From positions 19,494 through 83,493 of the forward strand of contig JAUQXA010000053.1 in assembly GCA_030834895.1 (NCBI GenBank): a stretch of 64,000 nt of DNA. Direction: 5' to 3'. This document shows positions 62,497 to 64,000 of the stretch, one piece after another (position 1 is the stretch's first letter; every line of letters starts with the position of its first letter). The stretch comes from Anaerolineales bacterium. Its GTDB lineage: Bacteria; Chloroflexota; Anaerolineae; Anaerolineales; Villigracilaceae. Both the position numbers and the translations under genes were made by a program. The notes beneath the pieces are model-generated. The model saw nothing but the letters and a program-made list of their open reading frames with translations, was not told the DNA's origin and ran no database searches.

Positions 62497-63126
62497 CTAG
62501 CTTTTAGATGTCGCTAAATTAATCCCAATACCAATAAATACACCGCCTATGATCCGATTAAAATATTTCTTGGTTTTCGATTGCTTTAGCAACCATCCAA
62601 TCTGCTTGCCGCCAAACGCATAAATCATAAAGCTGACAAATGCGATGACGCTCAACGTCATCACCAAAATGATGTATTGATGAAATTGATGAGCATTGGC
62701 ATTGATGAATTGCGGGAACAATGCCGTAAAAAATACGATAGCCTTGGGGTTTCCTGCGGCAACAAAGAAGGCTTTCCAAAACATCTTGGATTGGTCCATT
62801 GCTGTATCGCTGTTGGTCTCATCTTCTATTTCAGATAGCATGGAAGAAGTGTGCCACATCTTGATACCAACGTAAATTAAATAAGCTGCTCCCAGCCATT
62901 TAATCACGAGAAATAACATCCCAGATAAAGATAAGATGGTCCCCAAACCAACAATTGCAAGGGTAGCTTGTAGGAAGGAAGCCGCGGTATTGCCCAAAGC
63001 TGTCACGATTGTACGTTTTGTTCCAAATTTTGTACCATGACTTAGGGCTAATAACATACTTGGCCCGGGAACAAGCGATGCAACTAGGACTGTTGTTACA
63101 TAGAGTAACCAAAATTCCAAAGTCAT
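62497..63126 (-). CDS. Cassette 8: LysE/RhtB-family exporter
   Basis: 209 residues from MTLEFWLLYVTTVLVASLVPGPSMLLALS (ATG at 63,126 after AAAGGAAAAAAT). The N-terminal PGPSMLLALSHGTKFG and six membrane helices mark the LysE/RhtB amino-acid and metabolite exporter family; FWKAFFVAAGNPKAIVFFTALFPQFI is the second hallmark. Full length, so probably functional. The exported compound is unknown. Its stop is 67 bp before R'' of site H. Confidence 0.92.
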   Translation of the reverse strand: MTLEFWLLYVTTVLVASLVPGPSMLLALSHGTKFGTKRTIVTALGNTAASFLQATLAIVGLGTILSLSGMLFLVIKWLGAAYLIYVGIKMWHTSSMLSEIEDETNSDTAMDQSKMFWKAFFVAAGNPKAIVFFTALFPQFINANAHQFHQYIILVMTLSVIAFVSFMIYAFGGKQIGWLLKQSKTKKYFNRIIGGVFIGIGINLATSKS

Positions 63127-63173
63127 ATTTTTTCCTTTTGCAGTTTTATTGAGCATTGATTATATTTCTTGCA

Positions 63174-63303
63174 GGCTAACGGTGTGCGTTACCCGCGGGT
63201 GGGCGGGACGCGACAACGCCACTTTGCCGGAGCCAACTCCAAGCCACGCGAACCGCCTGAAAACGCGGCGACTCCCACCCGTCGGGTGCACGCTGTGTTG
63301 GGC
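63174..63303 (-). repeat. attC site I
   Basis: 130 bp. R'' GCCCAAC, R' GTTAGCC on the - strand. Common-type arms and central ACGCCACTTTGCCGGAGCCA. Confidence 0.88.
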
Positions 63304-63393
63304 GGCTGGTTTGGAAAGAACTGTAACTGATAGTAAACCAATTTCATCATTTCTTCCATGCCTATGCCTTGCCAAACTGATTTATAACCTCAG

Positions 63394-63828
63394 TCACCTT
63401 GTCTTGTTATATGGTAGTCCAATTGCGGCAACAAAAGCCTTGCAGTCAGGCGAAATAACCTTGGCACTTTTCGGTCCCGCGATTCGGTCAATCATCACGA
63501 CTGGATAGGGCTTCGTTTCTCGATAGTCAATGGCAATACTTTCCAATCCAGCATTACTCCCGATAAACAGGAAACCCAAAAAATCTTCTTTCAGCCACTC
63601 CTCCTTGTATGCTGCAATGATCTCATCACAAGAATATAGTCTCAGCAACCTAGGGGGACAAACTAAATCACCAAAACCACCATTTGAAAAGCGCAAGAGT
63701 TCTAGAATCTCCGTAGGGAGCTCAATCTTGACTTCTTCTATCAAATGGTTGATTTCTTCACTGGTTGCGCCGGTTCTCTTTTCCCAATTTCGTTGTGGTT
63801 CGGAAAGCAATTTGTCAACATTGCTCAT
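63394..63828 (-). CDS. Cassette 9: SMI1/KNR4 (SUKH) family protein
   Basis: 144 residues from MSNVDKLLSEPQRNWEKRTG (ATG at 63,828). SUKH fold segments: ATSEEINHLIEEVKIELPTEILELLRFSNGG (residues about 20-50), LRLYSCDEIIAAYKEEW, and the terminal FLFIGSNAGLESIAIDYRE. SUKH proteins are often immunity proteins against secreted nuclease toxins, but many are housekeeping-like or of unknown role. Single gene, no toxin adjacent. Its stop is 91 bp before R'' of site I. Confidence 0.85.
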   Translation of the reverse strand: MSNVDKLLSEPQRNWEKRTGATSEEINHLIEEVKIELPTEILELLRFSNGGFGDLVCPPRLLRLYSCDEIIAAYKEEWLKEDFLGFLFIGSNAGLESIAIDYRETKPYPVVMIDRIAGPKSAKVISPDCKAFVAAIGLPYNKTR

Positions 63829-63855
63829 AACTGCATATTCCTTTTGCCTTCTGCC

Positions 63856-63985
63856 GCCCAACGGTTTGCGTTACCCGCGTGTGGGCGGAGTGTGGATTCG
63901 CTTTGAGGGCAGGAAAAGCCCGAAGCCAGAAAAAAGCCCGTAAATCGCGCCGACTCCCACACGTCGGGTGCACGCTGTGTTAGGC
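63856..63985 (-). repeat. attC site J (proximal end seen)
   Basis: 130 bp. R'' GCCTAAC, R' GTTGGGC on the - strand. It shares with site A the AAAAGCCCGAAGCCAGAAAAA central segment and CACACGTCGGGTGCACGC arm, unlike sites B, E, F, H and I. Its R'' belongs to a tenth cassette whose gene lies beyond base 64,000. Confidence 0.88.
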
Positions 63986-64000
63986 GCATTTTGCTTTGCA

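Larger units (their letters stand above)
55376..63985 (-). mobile_element. Integron-type gene cassette array (nine complete cassettes, no integrase in window)
   Basis: Ten attC-like sites (A-J) in one orientation delimit nine cassettes, each with one - strand gene ending close to the R'' box of its site. For all nine cassettes the first 7-11 bp (from the upstream site's R' cut G|TTRRRY onward) are exactly complementary to the cassette's own R'' end, as expected when a circular cassette with paired ends is inserted. The order of site R'-R'' pairs otherwise changes from site to site. An intI gene and attI would be expected to the right (promoter-proximal end). The composition is more AT-rich than that of the neighbours. 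Confidence 0.9.

Noticed and set aside
55376..63985. CRISPR array
   Set aside because: The repeated units are about 130 bp, about 0.6-1.2 kb apart, imperfect, and enclose complete genes. There is no short direct repeat with 30-40 bp spacers.
55376..63985. Ordinary REP/BIME palindromes
   Set aside because: Conserved outer boxes of GTTRRRY/RYYYAAC type, conserved unpaired bases, one orientation throughout and matched cassette ends are not expected for REP elements.

Overview
The window looks like chromosome of a Chloroflexota bacterium, most likely class Anaerolineae. This rests on the mix of families: a DUF4349 lipoprotein, a short IF-2, a YcaQ-like glycosylase, large PAS/GAF c-di-GMP proteins, and many short palindromic repeats. 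It is an inference from content; no rRNA or other marker is present. I saw no rRNA, tRNA or CRISPR array.

Layout. 1-2.4 kb: the 3' part of an ABC-F gene and a REP-associated tyrosine transposase between two hairpins. 2.4-12 kb (+ strand): an alpha-toroid protein, a PAS/GGDEF diguanylate cyclase, a glycine C-acetyltransferase-like enzyme, yebC, ruvC, ruvA and an AI-2E family permease, with two decayed transposase fragments in the gaps. 12-17.3 kb: three tandem paralogous polytopic membrane proteins of GT-C-like type. 17.4-24.9 kb: a solute-binding lipoprotein, a methyltransferase, a Cache-HAMP protein and a 1194-residue transporter/HEAT/cyclic-nucleotide-binding fusion. 25-27 kb: a B12-binding radical SAM protein. 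27-38.8 kb (- strand): a DUF4349 lipoprotein, a glycosyltransferase, then ribF-truB-nrnA-rbfA-infB-rnpM-nusA (transcribed nusA first), a deoxynucleoside kinase and a DsbA-like protein. 38.9-54.2 kb (+ strand): small membrane proteins, a YcaQ-like protein, a three-gene c-di-GMP block (two GGDEF proteins around a very large HD-GYP receptor), a P1 peptidase, a HAD phosphatase, a Crp/Fnr regulator and an ICMT-like methyltransferase. 54.5-55.3 kb: a DUF2975/XRE pair.

The most unusual region is 55,376-63,985. It contains ten attC-type recombination sites of 125-131 bp, spaced 0.6-1.2 kb apart and all in the same orientation, delimiting nine complete gene cassettes, each with one gene on the - strand. 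Three independent sequence signs support integron cassettes. First, both arms of each site fold together, with compensatory changes in divergent sites. Second, in the sites whose arms I compared, the gene-proximal arm carries two extra bases at the positions expected for attC. Third, for all nine cassettes the 7-11 bp at the 5' end are exactly complementary to the cassette's own R'' box, although within a single site the two outer boxes usually do not match. The cargo is a DUF1963 protein, a FRG-domain protein, a SUKH protein, a LysE-type exporter and five proteins of unknown function. No integrase or attI is in the window. The orientation predicts them to the right of base 64,000, or else the array is a cluster lacking an integrase. 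Base composition is visibly more AT-rich here than in the rest of the window.
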